64,000 bases of DNA from Flaccisagitta enflata (taxonomy: Eukaryota; Chaetognatha; Sagittoidea; Aphragmophora), in NCBI GenBank assembly GCA_965153355.1, contig OZ231126.1, forward strand, positions 61,008,001-61,072,000. Direction: 5' to 3'. The notes under the pieces are model-generated. The model saw nothing but the letters and a program-made list of their open reading frames with translations. It made no database searches and was not told the origin of the DNA. Each line of letters starts with the position of its first letter. Positions within the stretch are counted from its first letter, which is position 1. A program made the position numbers and the translations under genes. Positions 1 to 9,881 of the stretch are shown one piece after another.

Positions 1-3000
1 ATTAAAAACACGCCAAGATATTGGCAAAAAGCTCGGTATAAATTAAATGCAAAGCTAGAAAACCTTGGTCCTTTTGATTTTTTCTTTACTCTATCATGTG
101 CTGACTCTAGATGGGATGAAAATTTTACATCCCTTCTAGATGGCCATAATGTTACCTATACTAATGAACACGGAGAAGAAAAGATTTTTGTAGATGGGGA
201 AACTCTCGATGACTTTTTGGCAGCTTATCCTTCTAAACATAACATGATTAAAACAAATTTGTTAAATGCAACTCTAGACTTTCAACAACGACTAAAAGAG
301 TTCATTAGGTTGATAGTAGTGAATAAGATGGGTCCCATACCTACTAAATACTATAATTACCGAATTGAATTTCAATTTAGAGGGGCCCCACATGCTCATG
401 GAGTATTATGGGTAGACTGGGAAGAAATGCCCCAATTGACAAATACTGAGAGAACCAATTTCATTGAAGCTAAAAACCTCATTAGAAACTGTCAAAAACT
501 AAGTAAGCATCATTTACAAGCAATGGAGAAAGTTGCTGATCTTGCTATTTCTGTTTCTTTAAGAAATCCTGCGGTGAGTGATTTAGTAAAAGAAGTGCAA
601 CTTCACAGGCATACTGCAAAGGCTTGTAAGAAATATGGTACTCAATGTCGTTTTAACTTTCCAAAGCTTCCTGTTCATAAAACTATCATAAGCACTCCTT
701 CAAACTACATTTTTGATGATGAAAATGAAAAAAAAGAAAAGATGAGCCGATATGAAAATGTAATAAATGCAGTGAAAGAAGTTTTAGAGGATGATGAAAA
801 AATGAAAAAAATATGCTCATTCAAACAAATTCAATTAAATGAATGTATGGAAGCTTCAAAATTAAAGTACAGACTCATCCTTTTGATAGATAATGCAGAT
901 TTTCAAAATAAAGATTTTTCTCATGTACCTGATGATTTGCAGCATCTCTTTTCCAATCCCGAGACACTCACTGATGAGGGTATTTCTGATGTGTCTGATA
1001 TCAAAGCTGTTTTGGAATCTATCCCTAATTTTGATATTGAAGAGAATTTGATTGTAAAACAAAGAATTGAACATTTGTTAGAACATGCCGATTTTGATAT
1101 CAGTAAATATAATGATGTTACTACTAAATTAGAAGAATATGAAAATGCTTTATCTGTTAACAAAACTGGTTATCGCCCATTTTATAAAAGAGATATTTCA
1201 GAAACTATGGTCAATACATATAATCCAGAATGGTTGTCTGTTTGGAATGGTAACATGGATATTCAGTTGTGTTTAGACTTTTTTGCTGTCATAACTTATA
1301 TCAGTGATTACTATTCTAAAGATGACAGTGGGACGATGCAACTCCTCTTAGATGAACTTAAAGATGCCCAAAATGAGGAATTAAGAACAAAAATGAAAAG
1401 ACTAAAATCAGTTTTCATAACTCATCGCCAGATGGGGGAAAGTGAAGCTTATTACCGAAATCTTCCTCATATGCATCTTACACATTCTAACATTGAGGAT
1501 ATTTTTGCTCCCACTGGGTTTAACCCAAGTCGCATGCTACAAAGAATTGATGATGATATTGCTAAGCATGTCAAGGATGCAATTGAAGTTCATGGTAGAG
1601 ATGGAAAATATCAAGAGAAAGCTTCTTTGTATGAAAAATATCTAAGAAGAGATTGCAGCTTGCAACCAGAGTTAAAAGAACTGTGTTATGCTCAATTTAT
1701 AAAAAGATATTCTAGTTTAAGAAAAATTCCAAAAACACATAAATTTAAAAGTAATAAAATCTTTAAGAAAATTGATTCTAATGGAAAAATACTTGTTGAT
1801 GATATTATCATAACTAAAAATATTGACAATGAGCAAGAAGTTTTCAAATTACCTCAGTATATACAGTTAAAAGACACTCAAGAGAAAGAACCAGGTTTCA
1901 TGAGAAAAAGAACTGAAGCTGTATTAAGAATTCACAAGTTTAAAAAAACAAAAACACTTCATGAATTTCTTTTTTCTGAACTTCAATTGTATCATCCTCA
2001 TACAAATTATGTATCAGATGGTCCAAGTTACTGCCTATTTGATGAAAAGGATGATTTAGACATATGTCAACAGACTTATGATGCAAGTGAGATATTCAAA
2101 GTAAAAAGAAAAATCATGCCTTTTCTTGAAAATGTTGAAGAGGGAATGGCAGCAGCCCGAGAACTAAGAGATTCCATTGCTGCGGAACTAGATCCACAAA
2201 ATGAGCAAGACCAAGCAGAATGTGAAGAAATTGGTCTTTTAGATAACCCAGATTATGAGGTAAGAGACTACGAAGGTCTCACTGATGATGATGACGCTCC
2301 TACTACACCTGGATTATTCAAAACAACAACTTTGCTTACTGAAGAACAACTTTACCCACTTATTCATCGAATGGATGTTGATCAAAGAATGATTGTTGAT
2401 GTTGTAATGCGGTACTTAAAGAGAATAATCATAAGTCGAAAATGTCCTTTTAAATTTGTTGCACCTAAACTTATTGTTCAAGGGGGTGCGGGTAGTGGAA
2501 AAAGTTCAGTAATACAAGTCATTGTACAATTAACAGAGAAATTTCTAAGACAGCCTGGAGACAATTTAGATAATCCATATGTTCTTCCTTTATCATTCAC
2601 TGGGACAGCAGCGGCAAATATTGATGGCATGACACTCCACAGTGCATTTAATTTTCCTTTTAGCAATGAATTTCTTTCTCTTTCCGACAAATTGAGAGAT
2701 AAAAAAAGGGATTTTCTTAAAAATCTTAAATTAATTGTAGTTGATGAATATAGCATGGTAAAAGCGGATATGTTGTACCAAATGGATCTTCGTTTGAGAG
2801 AGCTCCTTGAAAACACGAATGATCCTTTTGGAGGAATTGCAGTTATAATGTTTGGTGACATATTGCAATTGAAACCAGTTATGGGAAAATACATTTTTGA
2901 TTTGCCTCAATCAAAAGATTATCATGCTGCATATCATATCGAATCTCTTTGGAACACATTTGAAGTTTTTCAGTTGCTTACAAATCATAGGCAGGGAGAA

Positions 3001-4455
3001 GACTTCGATTATGCAGAAGTTTTAAATAGAATAAGATCTGGTACACAAACTGAAAGGGATTATGATTTACTTAATCAAAGAATCAAACCTAACATTAATG
3101 ATCCAAGTATCCCGCCTGAGGCCCTTTTTGTTACCGGGACAAATGCACAAGTAAATAAGATGAATGAACGAAAACTTGAGAAATTAGATGGAGAGCTTTA
3201 TGAAATTGATGCCATTGTTAGAAGTTCTGCACAAAAAGATGTTAAAGCAAGAACGTCCAATGACGGTAATATCCTTAATACCCCTCTTCAAAAAAAACTA
3301 AGACTTAAAATTGGCGCGAAAGTAATGTTAACTTATAATATAGACGTAATTGATTCATTAACCAATGGCGCATTTGGCAAAATTGTTGACTTTCAATTTT
3401 CAAGAAGTGGTGCTATCAAATCCATATTAGTCCATTTTAACAATGACAAAGTCGGCAAGAGTATGAGAAAAAATTTTTCCTTCCTTCAAGCCAAGTACGC
3501 AGGCATTCCTGTTACCCCTATTGAAAAAATCAAATTCAATTTTAGTATGTCCAAAAAACAAACAAATAATCAAATGCTTACTGCTTTGCAATTTCCTCTC
3601 AGACTTAGTTTTGCTTGCACCGCCCACAAAATGCAAGGGGCTACTGTTTCTAAACCGGACTCTCTTGTTTTAGATCTAAAATCTGTAAGAGAACCTGCTC
3701 AAGCCTATGTCATGCTCAGTCGTGTTCAAGCTATAAGTCAATTATTTATCATTGAAAAGATTCCAAGAGATAAAATATTTCCTTCACCCTCAGCTATGCA
3801 GGAACTGTCAAGGCTTCAATCTATTTCTACCAATGAACTTGAAATGACATTGAGAACATTAACTTTTATTGTCAGTGTGAATATTCGTTCTTTACCAAAA
3901 CATATTGAAGATTTACGTAATGATTTTAAATTTAAAAAATGTAGTATGATCTGTGTTCAAGAAACTTGGTGCAGTGATAGTTATACGAATGATCACTTGA
4001 ACATAGATGGCTTTAATCTTCATCTCACAAATCATGGAAATGGAAAAGGCATTGCAAACTATTACAGACGAAGATTTAGACTTACTGGTGAAGTAAATCG
4101 TAAACTTTTTCAAATGACAAAGTTCTCAAGTAATCATTGTCATATAATTAACATTTATCGATCTCAAGGAGCTGATACATCAATTTTCTTACAAAATTTG
4201 ATGCAGATGATTAACCATTGTGATAATTGTTTTATTGTTGGAGACTTCAACATAGACTTTAATCAAACCAAAGACCACCCAATCATTAATGCCTTACTTT
4301 CTATTGGTTTTAGACAACTAGTAAAAGATGCTACTCATGAAAGTGGAAGCCTTCTAGACTATGCCTTTGTCAATTCAACTGCCAATTACAGTATTCACCA
4401 TCATTGGCCCTACTACACTGACCATGCTGCACTATGTATTATTCCGTTATTTTGA
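1..4455 (+). CDS. Helentron Rep-helicase-endonuclease protein, 5' end outside window
   Basis: The frame is open from base 1, so the N-terminus lies upstream of the window. Domains in order: the end of a Helitron-like N domain (FFTLSCADSRW near base 85); an HUH nuclease motif (GAPHAHG, His codons at 391 and 397); a tyrosine motif YISDYYSK (1297-1320); a PIF1-family helicase with Walker A GGAGSGKS (2482-2505), Walker B VVDEYSM (2737-2757), FGDILQLKP and a C-terminal TAHKMQGAT motif; and from about 3870 an endonuclease/exonuclease/phosphatase fold (QETW, GDFNIDF near 4240, TDHAAL near the end). A C-terminal EEP nuclease on a Rep/Hel protein is the hallmark of Helentrons. It would nick and join DNA for rolling-circle transposition. 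The frame is uninterrupted, so it may be active. Codon use is AT-rich, unlike the LTR element that follows. Terminal ends of the element are not proven. Confidence 0.93.
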   Translation: MKNTPRYWQKARYKLNAKLENLGPFDFFFTLSCADSRWDENFTSLLDGHNVTYTNEHGEEKIFVDGETLDDFLAAYPSKHNMIKTNLLNATLDFQQRLKEFIRLIVVNKMGPIPTKYYNYRIEFQFRGAPHAHGVLWVDWEEMPQLTNTERTNFIEAKNLIRNCQKLSKHHLQAMEKVADLAISVSLRNPAVSDLVKEVQLHRHTAKACKKYGTQCRFNFPKLPVHKTIISTPSNYIFDDENEKKEKMSRYENVINAVKEVLEDDEKMKKICSFKQIQLNECMEASKLKYRLILLIDNADFQNKDFSHVPDDLQHLFSNPETLTDEGISDVSDIKAVLESIPNFDIEENLIVKQRIEHLLEHADFDISKYNDVTTKLEEYENALSVNKTGYRPFYKRDISETMVNTYNPEWLSVWNGNMDIQLCLDFFAVITYISDYYSKDDSGTMQLLLDELKDAQNEELRTKMKRLKSVFITHRQMGESEAYYRNLPHMHLTHSNIEDIFAPTGFNPSRMLQRIDDDIAKHVKDAIEVHGRDGKYQEKASLYEKYLRRDCSLQPELKELCYAQFIKRYSSLRKIPKTHKFKSNKIFKKIDSNGKILVDDIIITKNIDNEQEVFKLPQYIQLKDTQEKEPGFMRKRTEAVLRIHKFKKTKTLHEFLFSELQLYHPHTNYVSDGPSYCLFDEKDDLDICQQTYDASEIFKVKRKIMPFLENVEEGMAAARELRDSIAAELDPQNEQDQAECEEIGLLDNPDYEVRDYEGLTDDDDAPTTPGLFKTTTLLTEEQLYPLIHRMDVDQRMIVDVVMRYLKRIIISRKCPFKFVAPKLIVQGGAGSGKSSVIQVIVQLTEKFLRQPGDNLDNPYVLPLSFTGTAAANIDGMTLHSAFNFPFSNEFLSLSDKLRDKKRDFLKNLKLIVVDEYSMVKADMLYQMDLRLRELLENTNDPFGGIAVIMFGDILQLKPVMGKYIFDLPQSKDYHAAYHIESLWNTFEVFQLLTNHRQGEDFDYAEVLNRIRSGTQTERDYDLLNQRIKPNINDPSIPPEALFVTGTNAQVNKMNERKLEKLDGELYEIDAIVRSSAQKDVKARTSNDGNILNTPLQKKLRLKIGAKVMLTYNIDVIDSLTNGAFGKIVDFQFSRSGAIKSILVHFNNDKVGKSMRKNFSFLQAKYAGIPVTPIEKIKFNFSMSKKQTNNQMLTALQFPLRLSFACTAHKMQGATVSKPDSLVLDLKSVREPAQAYVMLSRVQAISQLFIIEKIPRDKIFPSPSAMQELSRLQSISTNELEMTLRTLTFIVSVNIRSLPKHIEDLRNDFKFKKCSMICVQETWCSDSYTNDHLNIDGFNLHLTNHGNGKGIANYYRRRFRLTGEVNRKLFQMTKFSSNHCHIINIYRSQGADTSIFLQNLMQMINHCDNCFIVGDFNIDFNQTKDHPIINALLSIGFRQLVKDATHESGSLLDYAFVNSTANYSIHHHWPYYTDHAALCIIPLF

Positions 4456-4843
4456 ATCTGTGTCCTTAAAAGTGCTGTTCTTGGTAGTTTAACCTCTTTG
4501 TTATGTTAAAAATACAAAACAACTTTTAAAAACCTGTTTTTTTTTTTTTACCCTTTAAAAATAAAAGATCGTCAGTAAAATGTCAGTTTTTATGATCTTC
4601 TAGACTATTCCTTTTAAATTCAACTAACAATTACAGTATTCACCATCATTGGCCTTACTACTATGACCATGCTGCACTTTTTATTATTCCGTTATTTTAA
4701 ATCTAAGTCCTTAAAAATGCTGTTTTTTATAGTACAACCTCATTGTTATGTATAGAATACAAAACAGCTTTAAAAAATCTGTCTTTTTTTTAAACCTTTA
4801 CAAATACAACATCGTTAGTATAATGTCAGTTTTTATGATCTTT
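4352..4843 (+). repeat. Tandem duplication of the Helentron 3' end
   Basis: Two diverged copies of about 245 bp lie head to tail (about 4352-4595 and 4596-4843). The first contains the last 35 codons of the Helentron ORF, its stop and a 3' tail; the second is a decayed copy with altered codons and the same tail, including GTCAGTTTTTATGATCT. A small palindrome, TTTCTAGAAA, follows at about 4846 and could be part of a terminal hairpin. Confidence 0.8.
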
Positions 4844-4859
4844 CTAGAAAGAAATCATC

Positions 4860-5275
4860 AAACAATCAACTTACTAACAAACCAACAGATTCAAACCAAT
4901 CCATAGACCCACAGAACAAACTCCAACCCACCAACTAATGCATACAGATTAGCCAAACATCTAACGAGCCTCCAAATTTGTGATGAACAGATTGACAGAT
5001 AAATAGCCAGACCAACCTATGGACAAATGGGTGGACAGATGGTAGAATAGATAGACAGCCGAATGGATGGACAGGTAATGAATGTCTCAAAAACATTAAG
5101 AAACATTTTAAATGTCTTTAAGTTACGTGAAACGCCATTAAAATGACTTAGTGATGGATAAATGGATGAAACAATGAACGGACAGACCAACCAAAAAGTG
5201 GCTTATAGTGATTCATGAATGTCTTAAAAACATTTAGAATCATTTAAAATGTTTTAAAAAGATGTAATAAGGCCT
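4860..5275. other. Gene-free tract with degenerate GGACAGA/ACCAAC-type repeats
   Basis: No coding signal. The tract is rich in short variants of ACCAAC, GGACAGA and GGATGGA, plus two related sentences around AATGTCTTAAAAACATT (about 5080 and 5220). It looks like decayed flank of the hairpin/GACGGACC module that follows. Confidence 0.5.
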
Positions 5276-5280
5276 TTAAA

Positions 5281-5425
5281 CAGTTTTGTGACGGACCGAC
5301 CGACCGACCGACGGACCGACCGACCGACCGACCGACGGACCGACCGACCGAAAAGTGGCTTATAGAGTCGCGTAGCACGCGACTAAAAATTGTGGTCGTG
5401 CCACCACCCCCCCTCCCTTTCCTCT
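5281..5425 (+). repeat. Hairpin/GACGGACC module, copy 1
   Basis: A run of GACC/GACGGACC units (about 5292-5350) leads into GTGGCTTATAGAG, then a near-perfect hairpin TCGCGT-AGC-ACGCGA, then CTAAAAA and a TGTGGTCGTGCCACCACCC tail. The same order recurs at several places in the window. Confidence 0.75.
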
Positions 5426-5744
5426 TAGCCTTAGGCCCATATTCTACCATGTGAATTTTCTACATTTCTGATTGAATGATCACTTTTTTTTGCCTGCTCC
5501 TTGCGAAACAAACTCAGGGGTGCCAGGGCAGGGATAAGGAGTTGTAATAATGGGAGATAGAGACCCATAGCAGCCGCAAATAGAGCCCAAATAGCCAAAA
5601 AAAGACTAGATTGAAAAATGTTTAGATTGAGCAATATTCTTTTTTTCTATTCTGTGCAGTGGTATCACGGCACTGTGTTTTTAAGAGCCCCTTTTGGCAG
5701 GAGCAGGGAGGCCAAAAACCGCAGAAACCCAAAAAAAGTAAAGT

Positions 5745-5838
5745 TTGATGGATGGACCAACAGACAGACTGACAGACAGACGGATGGACAGATGAACCAA
5801 CAAAGCAGAGTGTAGAGTCGTGTGGCATGCAACTAAAA
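5745..5838 (+). repeat. Hairpin/GACGGACC module, copy 2 (degenerate)
   Basis: Degenerate GGATGGACCAACAGACAGAC repeats are followed by GTGTAGAGTCGTGTGGCATG and CAACTAAAAA. Same layout as copy 1, with mismatches in the stem. Confidence 0.65.
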
Positions 5839-5992
5839 AGGAAAGCTAGGTAGCTGAATCAGTAGTAGTTGGAATGTATTGGTTATCCGGTTGAGGACCT
5901 AATTAATAAGTGACTTAAATGTTTCGTCCAAACAATTACAACATAGACTTCTATTGATTCCGAAATTGAGTAGGAAATTTTGCAAAATGTAA

Positions 5993-6403
5993 TGTTAGAC
6001 CTCCGTTTTCATATATATTTGTTTCTATGCCATGCTGTCATTACGCGATATTATTTACTGTCAGCGTTGTTATTACTTACTGTCATTATGATTGCGACCA
6101 TGATTATCATTTGATTATACATGTTGTCTTTTCTTCATGCCTTAGTTATCCAGCTGTGTCGCACGCGTCTATTACCGGTCTATTACTTACTGTTATCATC
6201 ATTACTTCGCGTGGCATATCTACAGCTTCTCCTACTCTACCACTGACACTATACTCTCTCTGCATCTTCGTGTGACATTACCATTATTAGCCATTCTTCG
6301 TCTCTCTCTCTACAGCAGATATTCTCATTTCCATACGGACATTACATGAAGCGTTGGGTACAACTCCCAGTCCGTCTGTTGACACGAAGGTACGCCCCTA
6401 ACA
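5993..6403 (+). repeat. 5' LTR
   Basis: Starts TGTTAGACCTCC and ends CGCCCCTAACA, giving a 6-bp inverted terminus TGTTAG/CTAACA. An AT-rich CATATATATTTG at about 6009 is a possible TATA-like core. It matches 21153-21563 throughout. A small open frame inside it occurs in both LTRs and is not a gene. Confidence 0.95.
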
Positions 6404-7457
6404 TCTGGTGCTTCGTCCGCTCTCAAGTGCAAACCGCTCTTGGGACGGGCCCGGCCGTCCATTGGCCTGTCTGCATTCTGTCCGTTTCCAATAGCTCTAG
6501 CTGGATAGTTCATTTATGATCGGCTGCCTACGCGTAGCACTCCTTGGCCTATGCCCGCCACTGCAGAGTTGCTCACTGCCCTGTCTCAGCGCAGTGTTTT
6601 GGGATTCGGTTCCCTGCCATTAGTTTACCACAGCATCTCGGGTGTGCCGGCGCCTTGGAGCCCTCTGGACGTTGGGGCCTCTTGGATCATTTGGCCTCTC
6701 TGGTGCGGGCGTTTGGTTTACCCCCAGCCCCCGCCCACCTTCTGTAGTCCACCTCCATCCATAGGCCTGACTCGAGATTCTCGCTAATGATCGGCTGCCT
6801 ATGCCGAGCACTTCATGGTGATACCCGCCACCGTCAGGATTGCTTGCAATTTCATGATAAGTCCCTGAGGGACGACGCGCTTTCCGGGTGTGCCGGTGCC
6901 TTGGAGCCCTCCAACATCAGGGGCCTCTGTGATCAGCCGATTAACTAGACCAGGCCATCTTTGAGTGTCTCTGGGGAACCCTTTCCGTGGCAAGGGGACA
7001 CTCAATTCTCCGACTGATATTCTCGTTCTTCGGGAGGGGGATTCATCCTTCAGACGTCTCTTATCCATACCTCGGTTGACCTCTACTACAACCTCACGAC
7101 CCTGCCCCAGAGCAGGCACGAGACCTGCCAAGTCCGGATGTGGCGGAGCTCGTGGTACAGGTTAACTTTCACCTCTACGTCCTTTCGTTTCGATCTCTAC
7201 GCCAATTGCACCGCCGACTTTTATCCTTAATCTTGTATATTGTGGAATTTCACCGGTATTGTATATATTGATTAGACGCGTGCGCCACGACTATTGTGAA
7301 AGATTAAATGACTTTTATTGATTGACCTTATCGTTAGCTTCAACTTTCTACCGCCTTCTGGACGTTGTGAACTTCTCCTGGCATTGTGCCCCGCGCTCCT
7401 GATGCGCCATTTTATCCGTTGAATTTCTACATTGTGCTAATCGACCAACAGAAAATC
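6404..7457 (+). other. Retrotransposon leader with an internal direct repeat
   Basis: About 1.05 kb of GC-rich leader separates the LTR from gag. It contains two diverged tandem copies offset by 271 bp: TGATCGGCTGCCTACGCG at 6517 and TGATCGGCTGCCTATGCC at 6788, each followed by GTGTGCCGG and GCCTTGGAGCCCTC. Short ORFs here are not conserved-looking. The repeat could be a packaging, dimerisation or translation element, but that is inference. Confidence 0.7.
6406..6423 (+). promoter_or_regulatory. Candidate tRNA primer-binding site
   Basis: TGGTGCTTCGTCCGCTCT starts two bases after the 5' LTR. TGG pairing with the tRNA 3' CCA end is the expected start of a primer-binding site. I cannot assign the tRNA species. 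Confidence 0.45.
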
Positions 7458-9881
7458 ATGAGCGTGCTGGGTGACGACGACGTCAACAACCCCGCAAACC
7501 TAATGCGCGTCGCCTCCCCTGGCAGAGGTTTGGGAGGAAATCACCCTCTCAGCGGGAATCAAGGGAACAATCCCGTTCTCGGCGGCAATCAAGGGAACAA
7601 TCCCGTTCTTGGCGGCAATCAAGGGAATAATCCCCCTGGTGGCGGGAATCAAGGGATCAATCTTTTGCCCAATGGCAACCAAACTGCTGGTCTTCCCCCT
7701 GGTGGGAATCAGGGAAACAATCTCCCTCCCAGTGGGATCCTAGGTGCTGGTTCTGGGCCGAGTGGACAACCAGCCAGCCATGCCGACCAATTTAATCACT
7801 TATCCTTCCGCATGGATTCCATGGCTGACCAGATCAATCAATTGATGAGAGCCATGACCCCGTTGCTCAACCAGGTGCCTAACATCACTGGCTGGCCCCT
7901 TGCTAGAGGCTTATCCCAGCCTGTGGGAGGCGCCAACCCCAGGGCACCCCCCCCTGTGGGCTCGAATGCTTCAGTGCCTTCCGTAGGTCCGTCCTCCATT
8001 GCCACTGCAACCGTGGCGAATCCGCCCAACACCACTGCCCAAAATCCATCTCAGCCTGCAAGAATTTCTGGTAGTGGCACAGCCTCCCTGAATGGCCCCT
8101 TAAACCTAGCCGCCGTGTTCACTCACCCCCCAACTTCGGGTGTGCAGCCAGCATGGGCCAACCACAGCACTCCGGTGAATACTGGCCCTCCCAACAATGT
8201 GCATGGTCCACTAAATTTGGGGCTGCAGCAGGTTCCGCAGCAGACCCAGTCTGTGCACCCTCCTGCACAGCAGCAACTATTGGGTCTGCCTAACCCAGGA
8301 AACCCAAGTGGTGGGTTGCCAGCTGCTCCTTTAGCAGTGGCTGCCCAGCCGCCAGCTGCACCATACACTGCTGCCTTTCCTGCAGCCGGCTCCGCAGCGC
8401 AACAGTACACTCCGAATGGTATCAATCCCATTCTGCAGACGCCGCAGCACTTCCAGAATCCCAACCCCGTAACTAATCTCAACCCCTTAACTAATGGGGT
8501 GATACCGGCCTACCTCACCCTCCCACGGGGAGATGCCCATGACTCGGATGATGACTTATCGGTGGTAACCCCCGATGGCGAGGGCAGCAGCTCCGCATCT
8601 GGTAGCCGTGGAAGAGGGCGCACGCGTGCCCACAGATCACGGCGAGAGAGAAGGCAGGAGCGAAACCCCTCCTCAAATGATGATGACCCCGGTGATGATT
8701 ACGCGGAAAACAGGAAGCGCCTGGAGAAAGACCCTAAGTCCCTGACAATCAAAGAATTCAGTCCAGGTGGCAAGGAGGTCTTTGACATCTTTATTGGGAA
8801 ATTTGAAGGGGTGGTGAACAAAGGGACCAACCCTCACTCCAAGAAAAGACATGACAAATACTGCCTTCAGTGGCTCCCCTTATACCTGGATTCTGAGGCT
8901 TACACCGTGTGGAAACGAAGCCCTCACAGGAAATCCAACTGGGAGGAGTTGAAGAAGGAGTTGAGGCGGGAATTTGAGGATCCCATCATCAGATCTGAGT
9001 GGAAGGGCAACCTGAGAGCTTATGTATGGGATGAGACCAAGGAAACCCTCCACACTTACTGCAGCAAGGTCAAGGGTTATGTGGACACCTTTGAGGAAGA
9101 GCTAGCGGATGGCTCCAAGGCCAAATTGGATCAATACTACCTGCGCTTTAAGAGTGGTCTACCCGACGACTACCAGGATCAGATCAGGATGGCGATGCCC
9201 ACTCACAAGCAGTCCATAGAGAAGGCCTATGATGTGGCTCTCCGCTACCAGGCTACCAAGAAGGGGAAAACCTCCAAAGGTGAGCTGGGAGCGACAGTCA
9301 GCTTTGAGGATCCCTCTATGCCAGCAAGAGTCACTCAAAATGAGACCAACATCATCAGACTGAAGAACAGAATGGCAAAGTTGGAGCAATCACCCAACCC
9401 TGGTGGTTCCCAACAATCTACCGCCTCTACTGGCAATCAAACTCAGTCAAAATTTAGCAGATACAATGGGAACTCTCCCCACAGGTCTGGAGGCGGCACA
9501 TCAGACTTCAGCTCTGACAGTACCCGCACCAATGACCGGAGAAAAAGGTTTAATGATTGGCGGAACAAAAGGTATGGTCCTCGCCGCCCAAACTCAAACA
9601 AGAATGATGCCAGTCAGAACACCCAATCCCAGTCACTATCAAGCAGCCAGAAGCAATCTAGCAATATTGCTGCGGCCAGCCTGTTCCAAAACCAACTTGA
9701 TGACTTCTCCCAAACTGAAGGGGAGAGTGGAGCAGAGACGGCTGATGATACCATCAATGACTTTGCTGCATACATGAGAGAGGAGGAAGAGCGTATGTTC
9801 GCCGAGTTCTGTGCGCTAACTGATGAAGCCAGGGCAAATGGCCTTCCTGGCAGAATCAATAATTTGTCGGGAAACTTCTAA
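7458..9881 (+). CDS. gag: Gag polyprotein of the LTR retrotransposon
   Basis: 807 codons from the first in-frame ATG (MSVLGDDD). The frame is open further upstream, but only with non-ATG starts. The N-terminal 370 residues are low in complexity: GGNQGNNP repeats, then Pro/Gln/Ala-rich sequence. A charged RS/RG stretch follows, then a Retrotrans_gag-like capsid region at about residues 425-610, with W and L positions typical of Ty3 capsids (LQWLPLYLDSEAYTVW, FKSGLPDDYQDQIRM). The C-terminus is basic (RRKRFNDWRNKRYGPRRP) and I see no CCHC zinc knuckle, so RNA binding probably relies on the basic tail. The stop codon at 9879-9881 lies four bases after a -1 frameshift heptamer. Confidence 0.9.
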   Translation: MSVLGDDDVNNPANLMRVASPGRGLGGNHPLSGNQGNNPVLGGNQGNNPVLGGNQGNNPPGGGNQGINLLPNGNQTAGLPPGGNQGNNLPPSGILGAGSGPSGQPASHADQFNHLSFRMDSMADQINQLMRAMTPLLNQVPNITGWPLARGLSQPVGGANPRAPPPVGSNASVPSVGPSSIATATVANPPNTTAQNPSQPARISGSGTASLNGPLNLAAVFTHPPTSGVQPAWANHSTPVNTGPPNNVHGPLNLGLQQVPQQTQSVHPPAQQQLLGLPNPGNPSGGLPAAPLAVAAQPPAAPYTAAFPAAGSAAQQYTPNGINPILQTPQHFQNPNPVTNLNPLTNGVIPAYLTLPRGDAHDSDDDLSVVTPDGEGSSSASGSRGRGRTRAHRSRRERRQERNPSSNDDDPGDDYAENRKRLEKDPKSLTIKEFSPGGKEVFDIFIGKFEGVVNKGTNPHSKKRHDKYCLQWLPLYLDSEAYTVWKRSPHRKSNWEELKKELRREFEDPIIRSEWKGNLRAYVWDETKETLHTYCSKVKGYVDTFEEELADGSKAKLDQYYLRFKSGLPDDYQDQIRMAMPTHKQSIEKAYDVALRYQATKKGKTSKGELGATVSFEDPSMPARVTQNETNIIRLKNRMAKLEQSPNPGGSQQSTASTGNQTQSKFSRYNGNSPHRSGGGTSDFSSDSTRTNDRRKRFNDWRNKRYGPRRPNSNKNDASQNTQSQSLSSSQKQSSNIAAASLFQNQLDDFSQTEGESGAETADDTINDFAAYMREEEERMFAEFCALTDEARANGLPGRINNLSGNF

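Noticed and set aside
6027-6275. 82-codon ORF repeated at 21187-21435
   Set aside because: Lies wholly within the LTR and is identical in both only because the LTRs are.
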